Source: Isochrysis galbana | Lineage: Eukaryota; Haptophyta; Isochrysidales; Isochrysidaceae | Length of the DNA stretch: 64,000 bases | Assembly (NCBI GenBank): GCA_018136815.1 | Contig: CM030937.1 | Location: 5,350,632 to 5,414,631, forward strand | Direction of reading: 5' to 3' | Shown here: positions 63,785-64,000 of the stretch, one piece after another | Numbering within the stretch: position 1 is the stretch's first letter | Layout of the letters: the number at the start of each line of letters is the position of its first letter | Position numbers and translations under genes: made by a program | Notes under the pieces: model-generated | Database searches by the model: none | The model's input: only the letters and a program-made list of their open reading frames with translations | Told to the model about the DNA's origin: nothing

Positions 63785-64000
63785 GGGCTCGCTATTCGTC
63801 AGCTTGGAGATTTCATCATGTCGATTTTTGCGCGGTATGGATGGCATCCTGGGCCCCACCATTTGCATCACTACGATATGTACTGGTGTGCTTCATTCGC
63901 GTTCGTAGTGGCAGCAGGGGCGTGTGGCGTGGCAACTGGCCACCTACTGCCCACAGCCACAGGAATCGTGTGCTCATATAGCTTGCTCAACGAGTGATGC
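63785..64000. other. Window end, no gene seen
   Basis: Downstream of the sulfotransferase; nothing recognised. Confidence 0.4.

Noticed and set aside
1-64000. CRISPR arrays, operons, ribosome-binding sites, riboswitches
   Set aside because: The window is eukaryotic with spliced genes; no regularly spaced repeat-spacer array was seen.

Overview
This is a window of nuclear DNA from a eukaryote, most likely a unicellular flagellated alga with a complex (secondary, red-lineage) plastid; a haptophyte-like organism would fit, but the species cannot be fixed from the sequence. Evidence: genes are split by short GT-AG introns (one GC-AG); proteins are eukaryotic (ASCC3 helicase, UBA2 SUMO E1 subunit, Y14/RBM8A, LYRM4/ISD11); two proteins are ciliary (B9D2 and a CFAP141-like protein); an aldo/keto reductase carries a signal-peptide-plus-transit-peptide type leader. 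The DNA is GC-rich, full of CT/GA and poly-C tracts, and has a 100-base N gap at 19295-19394.

Layout. 0-5 kb: a cupin dioxygenase gene, a decayed hAT transposase, a SAM-like ORF, a MITE and a decayed LINE. 5.1-13.4 kb: a complete ten-exon ASCC3 gene (minus strand), reconstructed exon by exon to 2236 aa. 15.8-17.0 kb: a drug/metabolite-type transporter. 18.7-21.7 kb: B9D2 (broken by the gap) and CFAP141-like tail to tail, then LYRM4 divergent from CFAP141. 22.5-24.5 kb: interspersed repeat and a Ty1/copia relic with a possible LTR, directly upstream of a PhyH-family oxygenase (24.6-25.7 kb). 26.5-30.2 kb: a chromodomain hAT transposon with terminal inverted repeats (TIRs) and a perfect 8-bp target duplication, itself interrupted by a 584-bp non-autonomous hAT-like element. 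32.4-33.2 kb: RBM8A. 34.3-35.8 kb: a secreted/membrane coiled-coil protein. 36.0-37.8 kb: a 1.85-kb element with perfect 25-bp TIRs and one unfamiliar ORF. 39.4-42.2 kb: UBA2. 42.3-45.8 kb: a second, apparently intact hAT transposon with perfect TIRs and an 8-bp target duplication. 46-47 kb: inverted repeats. 48.2-49.5 kb: a tandem Mis18/Yippee-like zinc protein. 49.5-52 kb: minisatellite and a proline-rich ORF. 52.8-54.4 kb: aldo/keto reductase. 54.8-57.6 kb: a chimeric LINE derivative. 59.8-61.4 kb: a Rossmann-fold protein. 62.8-63.8 kb: a sulfotransferase.

The host genes do not form one pathway; they are ordinary housekeeping and ciliary genes among mobile DNA. The most unusual content is mobile: two different hAT transposons whose transposases carry chromatin-reader-like modules (a chromodomain in one, Tudor/Agenet-like segments in the other), a nested insertion that dates one against another, and an unclassified TIR element. 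Intron boundaries were placed by reading splice consensus together with protein-family similarity recalled from memory; no database search was run.
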